From UBA7398 sp964632545 (GTDB lineage Bacteria; Actinomycetota; Actinomycetes; Nanopelagicales; Nanopelagicaceae): a stretch of 40,387 bases of DNA. Shown here piece by piece: positions 31,995 through 37,994 of this stretch; positions within the stretch are counted from its first letter, which is position 1, and every line of letters starts with the position of its first letter. Position numbers and translations under genes: made by a program. The DNA lies in assembly GCA_964632545.1 (NCBI GenBank), contig CAZWBQ010000012.1, forward strand, positions 1-40,387. The letters are read 5' to 3'. Below the pieces are notes generated by a model that worked only from the letters and a program-made list of their open reading frames with translations, made no database searches and was not told where the DNA came from.

Positions 31995-33583
31995 CCGCAA
32001 CTGAGCGAGCTGCCGGAACTGTAGCTAACTACGTAGACGAACGTACCGGCGCAGCAAAATGGCTTAAGAAGACAGTTACTAAAGTTTTCCCAGATCATTG
32101 GTCATTTATGTTGGGTGAAGTTGCGCTCTATTCCTTCATAATTTTATTGTTATCTGGAACTTTCCTTACTTTCTGGTTTGATCCATCATTAAAAGAAGTT
32201 GAATATGAAGGCAACTACGGTCCGCTCTCTGGATTAAAAATGTCTGCCGCTTACGCATCTGCGCTACACATATCTTTCGATATCCGTGGCGGATTGTTAA
32301 TGCGCCAAATTCACCACTGGGCTGCCCTGCTATTTATGGTGGCAATAGTTGTGCACTTACTCCGCGTTTTCTTCACGGGCGCCTTTAGAAAACCCCGTGA
32401 ATTTAACTGGTTAATTGGTATTGGTCTATTAACACTCGGAATTGTTGAAGGTTTGCTCGGATATTCACTTCCCGATGATTTGCTCTCTGGAACCGGTATG
32501 CGAATCACGGAAACCATGATCCAATCAATTCCAGTTGCTGGTTCTTATCTTGCATACTTTATATTCGGCGGACCATTCCCAGGTGAAATCTTTATTAGTC
32601 GAATTTACACTATGCATATTCTCTTGCTGCCAGGAATTTTCCTAGCGCTGATTACCGTCCACCTAATGTTGGTCTGGTACCAAAAGCACACTCAATATCC
32701 TGGTCCTGGTCGAACTGAAAAGAATGTTGTCGGATATCCACTTATGCCGGTCTATATGGCAAAAGCTGGCGGTTTCTTCTTTATCGTTTTTGGTTTCACC
32801 GCATTTCTCGGTGCAGTTGCATCCATAAACCCAATCTGGCTTTACGGACCATATACACCTGGACAAATTTCTGCAGGTTCACAACCAGACTGGTACATGG
32901 GATTTATTGATGGTTTAGTTCGTATGGCTCCGCCACTTGAAACACATGCATTCGGCCACACGATTCCATGGAATATTTTAATTCCAGGATTAATTATCCC
33001 AGGAATTATGTTTACCGGAATGGCGCTCTATCCATTCATCGAAAGTTGGATGACAGGTGATAAGCGCGAACATCATCTTTTAGATCGTCCGCGTAACATG
33101 CCAAATCGCACCGCAGTCGGCGTCATGTCACTTACTTTTGTAATTATCACTGTTTTAAATGGTGGTAACGACATCATTGCAACGCATTTCGGATTAACCA
33201 TTAATCAAATAATGTGGGCATCTCGAATAGGCGTAATAATTATGCCGCCACTTGCTTTTGTGATTACTAAACGCATCTGTCTTTCGCTGCAACGTGCCGA
33301 TCGCGAATTGGTATTACACGGTAAAGAAACTGGACGACTTGTAATGTTGCCGCACGGTGAATTCATTGAAATTCATGAAGAGCTCACTCCAGAGAAAAAA
33401 TGGACGCTAACTCAACATGAGCAACTTGCACCGTTGGCAATTGCTACCGAGGATAAATCTGGCGTGCGAAATCCCAAGGGAATTCGAGCTAAATTACAAG
33501 AACGTGTATCGAAAGCAAGCCAAGAACAGATAGAAAAACCAACATCTAACGATATTTTAGAACTCGGCGACGGCCACCACTAA
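31991..33583 (+). CDS. qcrB: Cytochrome bc complex cytochrome b subunit
   Basis: 530 residues, longer than mitochondrial cytochrome b because of a hydrophilic C-terminal extension of about 100 residues usual in Actinobacteria. The haem ligands are in the two segments with RQIHHWAALLFMVAIVVHLLR and YTMHILLLPGIFLALITVHL. The Qo motif is PDWY (QPDWYMGF) in place of PEWY, also usual for the group. It is the target of Q203-type inhibitors in mycobacteria. Its stop lies 14 bases from the stop of the convergent SDR gene, and the spacer is rich in inverted repeats. Confidence 0.95.
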   Translation: MTATERAAGTVANYVDERTGAAKWLKKTVTKVFPDHWSFMLGEVALYSFIILLLSGTFLTFWFDPSLKEVEYEGNYGPLSGLKMSAAYASALHISFDIRGGLLMRQIHHWAALLFMVAIVVHLLRVFFTGAFRKPREFNWLIGIGLLTLGIVEGLLGYSLPDDLLSGTGMRITETMIQSIPVAGSYLAYFIFGGPFPGEIFISRIYTMHILLLPGIFLALITVHLMLVWYQKHTQYPGPGRTEKNVVGYPLMPVYMAKAGGFFFIVFGFTAFLGAVASINPIWLYGPYTPGQISAGSQPDWYMGFIDGLVRMAPPLETHAFGHTIPWNILIPGLIIPGIMFTGMALYPFIESWMTGDKREHHLLDRPRNMPNRTAVGVMSLTFVIITVLNGGNDIIATHFGLTINQIMWASRIGVIIMPPLAFVITKRICLSLQRADRELVLHGKETGRLVMLPHGEFIEIHEELTPEKKWTLTQHEQLAPLAIATEDKSGVRNPKGIRAKLQERVSKASQEQIEKPTSNDILELGDGHH

Positions 33584-33604
33584 ACGGTGGTCCGTGCTCA
33601 CCAC
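33572..33604. repeat. Overlapping inverted repeats at the convergent ends of qcrB and the SDR gene
   Basis: GGCCACC at 33572-33578 pairs with GGTGGTC at 33586-33592 (one G-T pair). The latter also forms GTGGT/ACCAC with 33600-33604. The two hairpins exclude each other. No uridine run follows directly, so intrinsic termination is possible but weak. Confidence 0.4.
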
Positions 33605-34314
33605 GGAATTACTTGGTTTTCTTCCCAGAATAAACCGGTTAATCGCTCCTGATCGCTACTTCCTGCTAAATCAAAATCGCGGGTAGCTAACCAAATTGCA
33701 GTAGCAGCACCTTCTGCTGCTGATAGCGGTGCATTTGGACCACCCATATCGGTCCGCGAATGGTTTGGACAGACTGCATCAATTAAGAATCCACGTGCAC
33801 CATGGTTAGTTTCATGAGCAAGATTTCGCACCAGCGCATTAACACCAGATTTACTAACTCGATACGGAACCAGTCCACCGGTATTGCCTGGTCCACTCAT
33901 TCGCCCTAAACAAGCAGAAAATACAATTACTCTGCCACTTCGTGCTTCAACCATCGGTTGAGCCAAAATATTTATCGCGCAAAAAACCGAATCCAAATTT
34001 ACCGCCATCACGCGACGCCACTCTTCATTTGTTGTCTTTAGCGTTTTTGACATCTTCTCGCTCATTACTGCGTGCGCAAGAATTACAATTTCTGGGGTAC
34101 CAAAAGTGTCGAGTATTTCAGTAAAAGTTCTTTTTGCGCCATCTAAATCCGCTAAATCAACTGATCGATACTCGCACCCCAATTGCGAAGCCACTTCGGA
34201 AAGTCGCACTTTATCTTTTGCGACGAGGACAACCCGATCACCTTTTGCAACTAAAGCTTTTGCTACCTCAAATCCCAATCCGCGAGATCCGCCAGTTACA
34301 ACCGAAAGCGACAT
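33598..34314 (-). CDS. Short-chain dehydrogenase/reductase
   Basis: 238 residues, a classical SDR. The cofactor loop is TGGSRGLG, the structural motif near NAG is replaced by ILAHAVM, the catalytic serine lies in VFSACLG and the Tyr-x-x-x-Lys pair in YRVSK. The segment after the first strand (VVLVAKDKVRL) suggests NADPH or NADH binding without clear preference. The substrate is unknown. It is divergent from the photolyase-like gene, with both starts leaderless, and convergent with qcrB. Confidence 0.88.
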   Translation of the reverse strand: MSLSVVTGGSRGLGFEVAKALVAKGDRVVLVAKDKVRLSEVASQLGCEYRSVDLADLDGAKRTFTEILDTFGTPEIVILAHAVMSEKMSKTLKTTNEEWRRVMAVNLDSVFCAINILAQPMVEARSGRVIVFSACLGRMSGPGNTGGLVPYRVSKSGVNALVRNLAHETNHGARGFLIDAVCPNHSRTDMGGPNAPLSAAEGAATAIWLATRDFDLAGSSDQERLTGLFWEENQVIPW

Positions 34315-34320
34315 TTGATA

Positions 34321-34326
34321 AATCTA
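34321..34326 (-). promoter_or_regulatory. -10 element of a leaderless promoter for the SDR gene
   Basis: TAGATT on the minus strand ends seven bases before the ATG at 34314. Confidence 0.5.
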
Positions 34327-34366
34327 CTGCCCTACTTCTCAATGCGCATCCCCAGATTTAAGCCTC

Positions 34367-34372
34367 TAACAT
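34367..34372 (+). promoter_or_regulatory. -10 element of a leaderless promoter for the photolyase-like gene
   Basis: TAACAT ends seven bases before the ATG at 34379. Confidence 0.45.
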
Positions 34373-34378
34373 TGCGCT

Positions 34379-35851
34379 ATGGATCGCATCATCTATATTC
34401 CTTTTGATCATTTGCACCGTAACTATGGCGCACTTAAAGATGCTAATCCGAAAAACGATCTGATCGTATTCGTTGAAAGTTCACGCATGTTAACGGGTCG
34501 AAACTGGCATAAGGAGCGGCTCTTCTTTCTTATCTCGTCCGCTCGCCACTTTGCGCAATCCCTACAAGATGAAGGATTCACTGTTGAATACATCAAAGCT
34601 GCCACAACAATTGATGGGCTGGATGCTATTAAAAAGAAGCAGAATAACCTTCCCATAATATCTGCTGAACCATCTTCATTTAGACAATATCAAGCACTTG
34701 AAAAATTTGGTCTCACCTATGTTGCTAATGATTTCTTTCTAACTCCGCGCCCGTTGTTTGAGCAATGGGCATCAGAACAAAAGTCATACCTGATGGAAAA
34801 TTTTTACCGAAAACAGCGCGTTCGATTAAATGTTTTAATGGAAGGTAAGGATCCAATCGGCGGATCCTGGAACTTTGATAAAGAGAATAGATTGCCTCCC
34901 CCAAAAAAGTACGCAGGTCCACCATACCTTGAACATAAACGCGATCAGATCGATTTAGAAGTTGCTAAAGAACTTGGCCATATACCAACTACTACTTGGG
35001 CGACAACGCGACAGGGTGCATTAGCCCAAATGCGTAATTTCTTTGAGAGCCATTTTGCAGAATTTGGCCCCCTAGAAGATGCCATGACAACTGATAATTG
35101 GGCTCTGCACCATTCACTGCTCTCCCCTTACATCAACAACAACTTATTGCACCCATCAGAGGTCATTAACGCCGCGGTAACAGCTTTTAACAAAGGCAAT
35201 GCGCCCATTGAATCTGCAGAAGGTTTTGTTAGGCAGATCATTGGTTGGCGCGAATACGTAAACGGTATGTACTGGTTTCTTGGTCCGGAATACCGCGATA
35301 ACAACCAACTAGATGCCACCAGAAAACTCTTGCCACTTTTCACTGACCCAGATAAAACCAAAATGAACTGCATTAAACAAACGGTTACTAATATTAACGA
35401 CCGAGCCTGGGTCCACCACATCCCCCGCTTAATGCTTCTTTCCAACCTTGCATTGATAACTGGCACCAACCCACAAGCATTTCTTGATTGGATGAGAGAA
35501 GTATTTATTGATGCAAGTGAATGGGTAATGGTCCCAAATGTTATTGGCATGGGCGTTCACGCAGATGGCGGAAGGATGATGACAAAGCCTTATGCAGCAG
35601 GGGGTGCTTACATCTCTCGAATGTCTAACTACTGCAAACCTTGCGCATATAACCCAAAGCTGCGAACTGGTGAGACAGCATGCCCATTTACTACTTTGTA
35701 TTGGGATTTTTTAGATCGCCATAAAGAAAACTTTGCAAAAAATCATCGCATGGCGCAACAGATATTTGGATTGAAGCGATTAACTGATCTACCTGAATTA
35801 AAAGAGCGCGCCAATGAAGTTTTGACAGGCCTCGAAAAAGGCTTAATCTGA
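34379..35851 (+). CDS. Cryptochrome/photolyase-related protein with an iron-sulphur cluster (PhrB/FeS-BCP type)
   Basis: 490 residues. The N-terminal Rossmann domain starts IIYIPFDHLHRNYGAL, and the FAD-binding helical domain carries FVRQIIGWREYVNGMYW and the VMVPNVIGMGVHADGGRMMTKPY stretch. Four cysteines at 331, 419, 422 and 435 (MNC, NYCKPC, TAC) match the four cluster ligands of the Agrobacterium (6-4) photolyase PhrB, which also binds a ribolumazine antenna. The role is light-driven repair of (6-4) photoproducts or blue-light sensing, useful to a surface-water organism. The stop lies four bases from the stop of a convergent small membrane-protein gene. Confidence 0.93.
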   Translation: MDRIIYIPFDHLHRNYGALKDANPKNDLIVFVESSRMLTGRNWHKERLFFLISSARHFAQSLQDEGFTVEYIKAATTIDGLDAIKKKQNNLPIISAEPSSFRQYQALEKFGLTYVANDFFLTPRPLFEQWASEQKSYLMENFYRKQRVRLNVLMEGKDPIGGSWNFDKENRLPPPKKYAGPPYLEHKRDQIDLEVAKELGHIPTTTWATTRQGALAQMRNFFESHFAEFGPLEDAMTTDNWALHHSLLSPYINNNLLHPSEVINAAVTAFNKGNAPIESAEGFVRQIIGWREYVNGMYWFLGPEYRDNNQLDATRKLLPLFTDPDKTKMNCIKQTVTNINDRAWVHHIPRLMLLSNLALITGTNPQAFLDWMREVFIDASEWVMVPNVIGMGVHADGGRMMTKPYAAGGAYISRMSNYCKPCAYNPKLRTGETACPFTTLYWDFLDRHKENFAKNHRMAQQIFGLKRLTDLPELKERANEVLTGLEKGLI

Positions 35852-35855
35852 AAAA

Positions 35856-36026
35856 TTACTTTCGCTTCAAAGCTCGCAATGATTTCTTAACTTCTTTACG
35901 CCGTTGTATTTCCAAAGAATCTTTTTTGGTTGGAAATGTCCACTTGACTAAAAGTATTAAAATTGGAAATACAATAAACCCACCCAAAGCATGAAGGAAG
36001 AGCGAGTTATTGATGCCACCGAGCAT
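35856..36026 (-). CDS. Small membrane protein with a basic tail, 56 residues, unknown function
   Basis: Read from the sequence: the protein begins MLGGINNSLFLHALGGFIVF, has one membrane segment at about residues 8-29 and a strongly basic C terminus (QRRKEVKKSLRALKRK). The ATG at 36026 has TAACTT ending exactly seven bases upstream, the same leaderless arrangement as the larger genes. The lysine/arginine-rich tail would stay in the cytosol by the positive-inside rule. It is not a family I can name. The correct frame, a membrane segment and a good promoter together make it a likely real gene. Confidence 0.6.
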   Translation of the reverse strand: MLGGINNSLFLHALGGFIVFPILILLVKWTFPTKKDSLEIQRRKEVKKSLRALKRK

Positions 36027-36032
36027 TCCGTA

Positions 36033-36038
36033 AAGTTA
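36033..36038 (-). promoter_or_regulatory. -10 element of a leaderless promoter for the 56-residue protein
   Basis: TAACTT on the minus strand ends seven bases before the ATG at 36026. Confidence 0.45.
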
Positions 36039-36101
36039 CCGCATCTAAGCGAAACCTTCTCGTTAAAAATCAATTCCGATAACCCATGACCATCAAATAC
36101 T

Positions 36102-36107
36102 TATAAT
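36102..36107 (+). promoter_or_regulatory. Consensus -10 TATAAT in front of a 15-codon open frame or small RNA
   Basis: A perfect TATAAT is followed after 13 bases by AGGAG (36121-36125) and, seven bases on, by GTG at 36133. Transcription would run antisense to the small membrane-protein gene at 36148-36270. No convincing -35 is visible. Confidence 0.4.
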
Positions 36108-36132
36108 CTGTATCTTCAATAGGAGTTCGGCA

Positions 36133-36180
36133 GTGCAGTCAAAAGATTTAGGACTCGAAGTCCCCACCTCGCCCAGTTAA
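36133..36180 (+). CDS. Possible 15-residue peptide or leader (MQSKDLGLEVPTSPS)
   Basis: A GTG with a consensus ribosome site AGGAG at seven bases, behind a consensus -10, opens a 15-codon frame that ends in TAA. Its 3' part lies opposite the last codons of the small membrane-protein gene. It may be a peptide gene, a leader, or simply the start of an antisense RNA. No family is recognised. Confidence 0.25.
   Translation: MQSKDLGLEVPTSPS
36141..36163 (-). terminator. Possible weak terminator of the 124/40-residue membrane-protein genes
   Basis: On the minus strand GGACT-TCG-AGTCC (36151-36163) is followed by TAAATCTTTT. The stem is short and the T run interrupted, so confidence is low. Confidence 0.3.
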
Positions 36181-36270
36181 CTTTTTATTTGGCTTGCTGG
36201 GCATTTCATTACTAACTAAAAAAATAGCCACAGCAAGCACGAATAATCCGATGATTATAAACTTTTCCAT
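36148..36270 (-). CDS. Single-pass small membrane protein, 40 residues, unknown function
   Basis: Read from the sequence: MEKFIIIGLFVLAVAIFLVS forms one membrane segment, followed by a polar basic tail NEMPSKPNKKLTGRGGDFES. Its ATG stands four bases after the stop of the 124-residue membrane protein, so it is probably translated by coupling from the same mRNA. A hairpin GGACT-TCG-AGTCC overlaps its end and is followed by a short T-rich stretch, a possible weak terminator. Confidence 0.55.
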   Translation of the reverse strand: MEKFIIIGLFVLAVAIFLVSNEMPSKPNKKLTGRGGDFES

Positions 36271-36274
36271 CTAT

Positions 36275-36649
36275 TTAGCCTAGAACGGCCCACACCACGA
36301 GTGCGAACACTGCAATGCCAAGACCAACTATTGCTATAGCAGAAAGTGATATCAAACCACGTGATTGAGCAATCTTTTTAGTTAACTCAGAAGGGTTTGA
36401 AATTTTACTTAGATCAACCATCATAACTTCAGCTTCACGAATCGTTGCGTATTGACTGATCATTGACAAGATTCCAGTTGTTGCCGCCACGCCAATTGCT
36501 AGATATTTAGCCCCATCTGATGCTCCATCGAATTTGCCAAAAGCTGCTAAAACAAAGATAGCAATAAGCATCAAATTTGGTGCCATCTGAGCGCTAATAA
36601 TCTGTGAGCGCTTGGTATTCCATAAATCTAAAAAGTTTTTCTCATCCAT
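36275..36649 (-). CDS. Membrane protein of unknown function, 124 residues
   Basis: Three hydrophobic segments (about residues 24-40, 48-66 and 98-122) with a charged cytosolic-type N terminus MDEKNFLDLWNTKR and a polar connecting stretch (TIREAEVMMVDLSKISNPSEL). I do not recognise a family. A Shine-Dalgarno GGAGAG stands about seven bases before the ATG, so it is not leaderless. The upstream 163 bases (36650-36812) hold two small inverted repeats and no gene. It forms a unit with the 40-residue membrane protein downstream. Confidence 0.7.
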   Translation of the reverse strand: MDEKNFLDLWNTKRSQIISAQMAPNLMLIAIFVLAAFGKFDGASDGAKYLAIGVAATTGILSMISQYATIREAEVMMVDLSKISNPSELTKKIAQSRGLISLSAIAIVGLGIAVFALVVWAVLG

Positions 36650-36671
36650 TAGTTCTCTCCTTCAGCTCGGC

Positions 36672-36698
36672 TGCGTAAAAACGCAATGGCTTTAAGCC
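36672..36698 (-). repeat. Two small inverted repeats in the leader of the 124-residue membrane protein
   Basis: TGCGT-TTTT-ACGCA (36672-36685) and GGCTT-A-AAGCC (36688-36698) stand in tandem 20-50 bases before the start codon. They could be a leader structure or the terminator of the small gene upstream. Confidence 0.35.
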
Positions 36699-36807
36699 TA
36701 AACCCGGACGGTGATTTCCGCACGTCCAATCAAGAAACTGTCATCTGCCAATGTGCCGTCGCCAATATCGCTATCGATAAAAATAGTAGAACACCATCTC
36801 TATATCT

Positions 36808-36822
36808 AATATCTAAGATATT
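36808..36822. repeat. 15-base palindrome AATATCT-A-AGATATT
   Basis: A perfect inverted repeat with a one-base centre overlaps the last codons of the 61-residue membrane-protein gene. It resembles an operator in form, but no regulator gene is adjacent. The position may be off by one base. Confidence 0.4.
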
Positions 36823-36998
36823 TCGTTGCGCTTTAGCAATAGCCATACTCCAAGTGCGAAAGTTCCAGAAATCAAGGCGCAAACCGAGGTTACCAATAAA
36901 TTGCCGTCAGGCTGAGTTTTGATTGCGGCAACGCCAATAATTGCTCCAATTAAGAAGACAATCTTAGATCCTCTTGAAGCTCGATTAAATAATCGCAT
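36813..36998 (-). CDS. Small membrane protein, 61 residues, two membrane segments
   Basis: Residues about 12-26 and 33-54 are hydrophobic, with basic residues at both ends (MRLFNRASRGSK and LLLKRNE), so both termini should face the cytosol. The ATG at 36998 has a perfect TATAAT ending seven bases upstream. That supports a real, leaderless gene despite its size. A plus-strand frame overlapping it has no such support. The family is not recognised. Confidence 0.62.
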   Translation of the reverse strand: MRLFNRASRGSKIVFLIGAIIGVAAIKTQPDGNLLVTSVCALISGTFALGVWLLLKRNEIS

Positions 36999-37004
36999 AA
37001 ATCA

Positions 37005-37010
37005 ATTATA
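37005..37010 (-). promoter_or_regulatory. Consensus -10 TATAAT of the 61-residue membrane protein
   Basis: TATAAT on the minus strand ends seven bases before the ATG at 36998. It is back to back with the promoter of the GNAT-like gene. Confidence 0.6.
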
Positions 37011-37046
37011 TTGGGCGATTAAAGTTTGATGGAACTCGTTAACTTG

Positions 37047-37052
37047 TATAAT
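37047..37052 (+). promoter_or_regulatory. Consensus -10 TATAAT that decides the start of the GNAT-like gene
   Basis: A perfect TATAAT ends seven bases before the ATG at 37059. Starts further upstream (TTG 37026, ATG 37029) would lie ahead of this promoter and have no ribosome site. Confidence 0.6.
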
Positions 37053-37058
37053 AACAAA

Positions 37059-37823
37059 ATGTATACAAGCTACGAAGAACGTCTTGCGCTATTTCAACAA
37101 TTTAGCGATGGATCTCAAGCATTCCACGCAAAGATCCCCACATCAGTTCACGTAAAAGGTGATGGTTGGGAACTAACTTCTAGCGATTCACGCTTTGGAA
37201 TGTTTAATAGTGTTTCAATAAGTAGCGCTCGAAAAGATCTTGTCGAAGAGGTGGTGCAATTACTTGCTGCTCATCACATCCCATCTGATATCCGTTTAAT
37301 TGGCCCAGGAATATCTCAAATCGCGGCGCTTGCCGAGCATGGTTACAAGAATCTCGGTGGCACACCTTTCATGATGTGGAGCGCTGATAGCTCTATCGAT
37401 ACCTTCCAGATGCGTGATCAATTAACTGTGAGACGCTTGGATGAGAGTGACATTGAAACCATGTGTGAGATCTATTTGGATGTCTACGGTTTAGGCGAAG
37501 ATAAGATTCTCGACTTCAAGAGAATGCTATTTGCAAGTTCGAATGATTTTACCTATGGACTATTTAAAGATAATGAAATGGTCTCTCTTGTAACTGCAAT
37601 GGTTTATCAAGACACCGTAGGAATTTGGAGCATGGGAACTCCTACTGCTCACCAAAAGAATGGCTACGGTCAACAATTATTGATGCATGTTATGCAAACG
37701 CACAAAAATATGGGTGCCAAAAACTTCTTCCTCCATGCAAGCTCGGCCGGTAAGTATCTCTACGACAAATGTGGATGGATTACTCTGGATTACCTCCCAT
37801 ATTTATCTAAAGTCAGCCATTAG
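37059..37823 (+). CDS. GNAT-fold acetyltransferase-like protein
   Basis: 254 residues from the ATG at 37059, chosen because the consensus TATAAT ends seven bases upstream. The C-terminal half (about residues 120-250) is a GNAT domain: LTVRRLDESDIETMCEIYLDVYG, the VGIWSMGTPTAHQKNGYGQQLL acetyl-CoA loop, and LYDKCGWITLDYL at the end. The N-terminal half is a second, more diverged alpha/beta unit, as in two-domain GNAT proteins. The acceptor substrate is unknown. The region after it (37824-37994) holds inverted repeats only. Confidence 0.78.
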   Translation: MYTSYEERLALFQQFSDGSQAFHAKIPTSVHVKGDGWELTSSDSRFGMFNSVSISSARKDLVEEVVQLLAAHHIPSDIRLIGPGISQIAALAEHGYKNLGGTPFMMWSADSSIDTFQMRDQLTVRRLDESDIETMCEIYLDVYGLGEDKILDFKRMLFASSNDFTYGLFKDNEMVSLVTAMVYQDTVGIWSMGTPTAHQKNGYGQQLLMHVMQTHKNMGAKNFFLHASSAGKYLYDKCGWITLDYLPYLSKVSH

Positions 37824-37902
37824 ATTTAATAATTGAGTAATGAATCTTGCAACCTTCTCCTGGAAATGTTTTTTAGTATCCGTTAACTCTTAATCATCGT
37901 GA

Positions 37903-37921
37903 TGAAGATTTACGATCTTCA
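37903..37921 (+). repeat. Inverted repeat after the GNAT-like gene
   Basis: TGAAGAT-TTACG-ATCTTCA forms a seven-base-pair stem with a five-base loop about 80 bases after the GNAT stop. No T run follows. It may be a 3' mRNA end structure. Confidence 0.35.
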
Positions 37922-37958
37922 AACAATGTCTAAAAATGCTGGTCAGAATGGCTTTTCC

Positions 37959-37987
37959 GACAAACTTTGTCACTGTTATCAGATAAC
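37959..37987. repeat. Two adjacent 13-base palindromes after the M6-like gene
   Basis: GACAAA-C-TTTGTC (37959-37971) and GTTATC-A-GATAAC (37975-37987) are perfect, with centres 16 bases apart. They begin about eight bases after the stop of the minus-strand metalloprotease gene. They may form a tandem terminator or a protein-binding site. Confidence 0.5.
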
Positions 37988-37994
37988 AAATAAC

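Noticed and set aside
36148..36170. Fragment resembling the T arm of a tRNA on the minus strand
   Set aside because: The stem does not extend to five pairs with a seven-base loop, and no acceptor or anticodon arm surrounds it.
36686..36922. Plus-strand frame of 78 residues
   Set aside because: No promoter or ribosome site and no recognisable features. It overlaps the better supported minus-strand membrane-protein gene.
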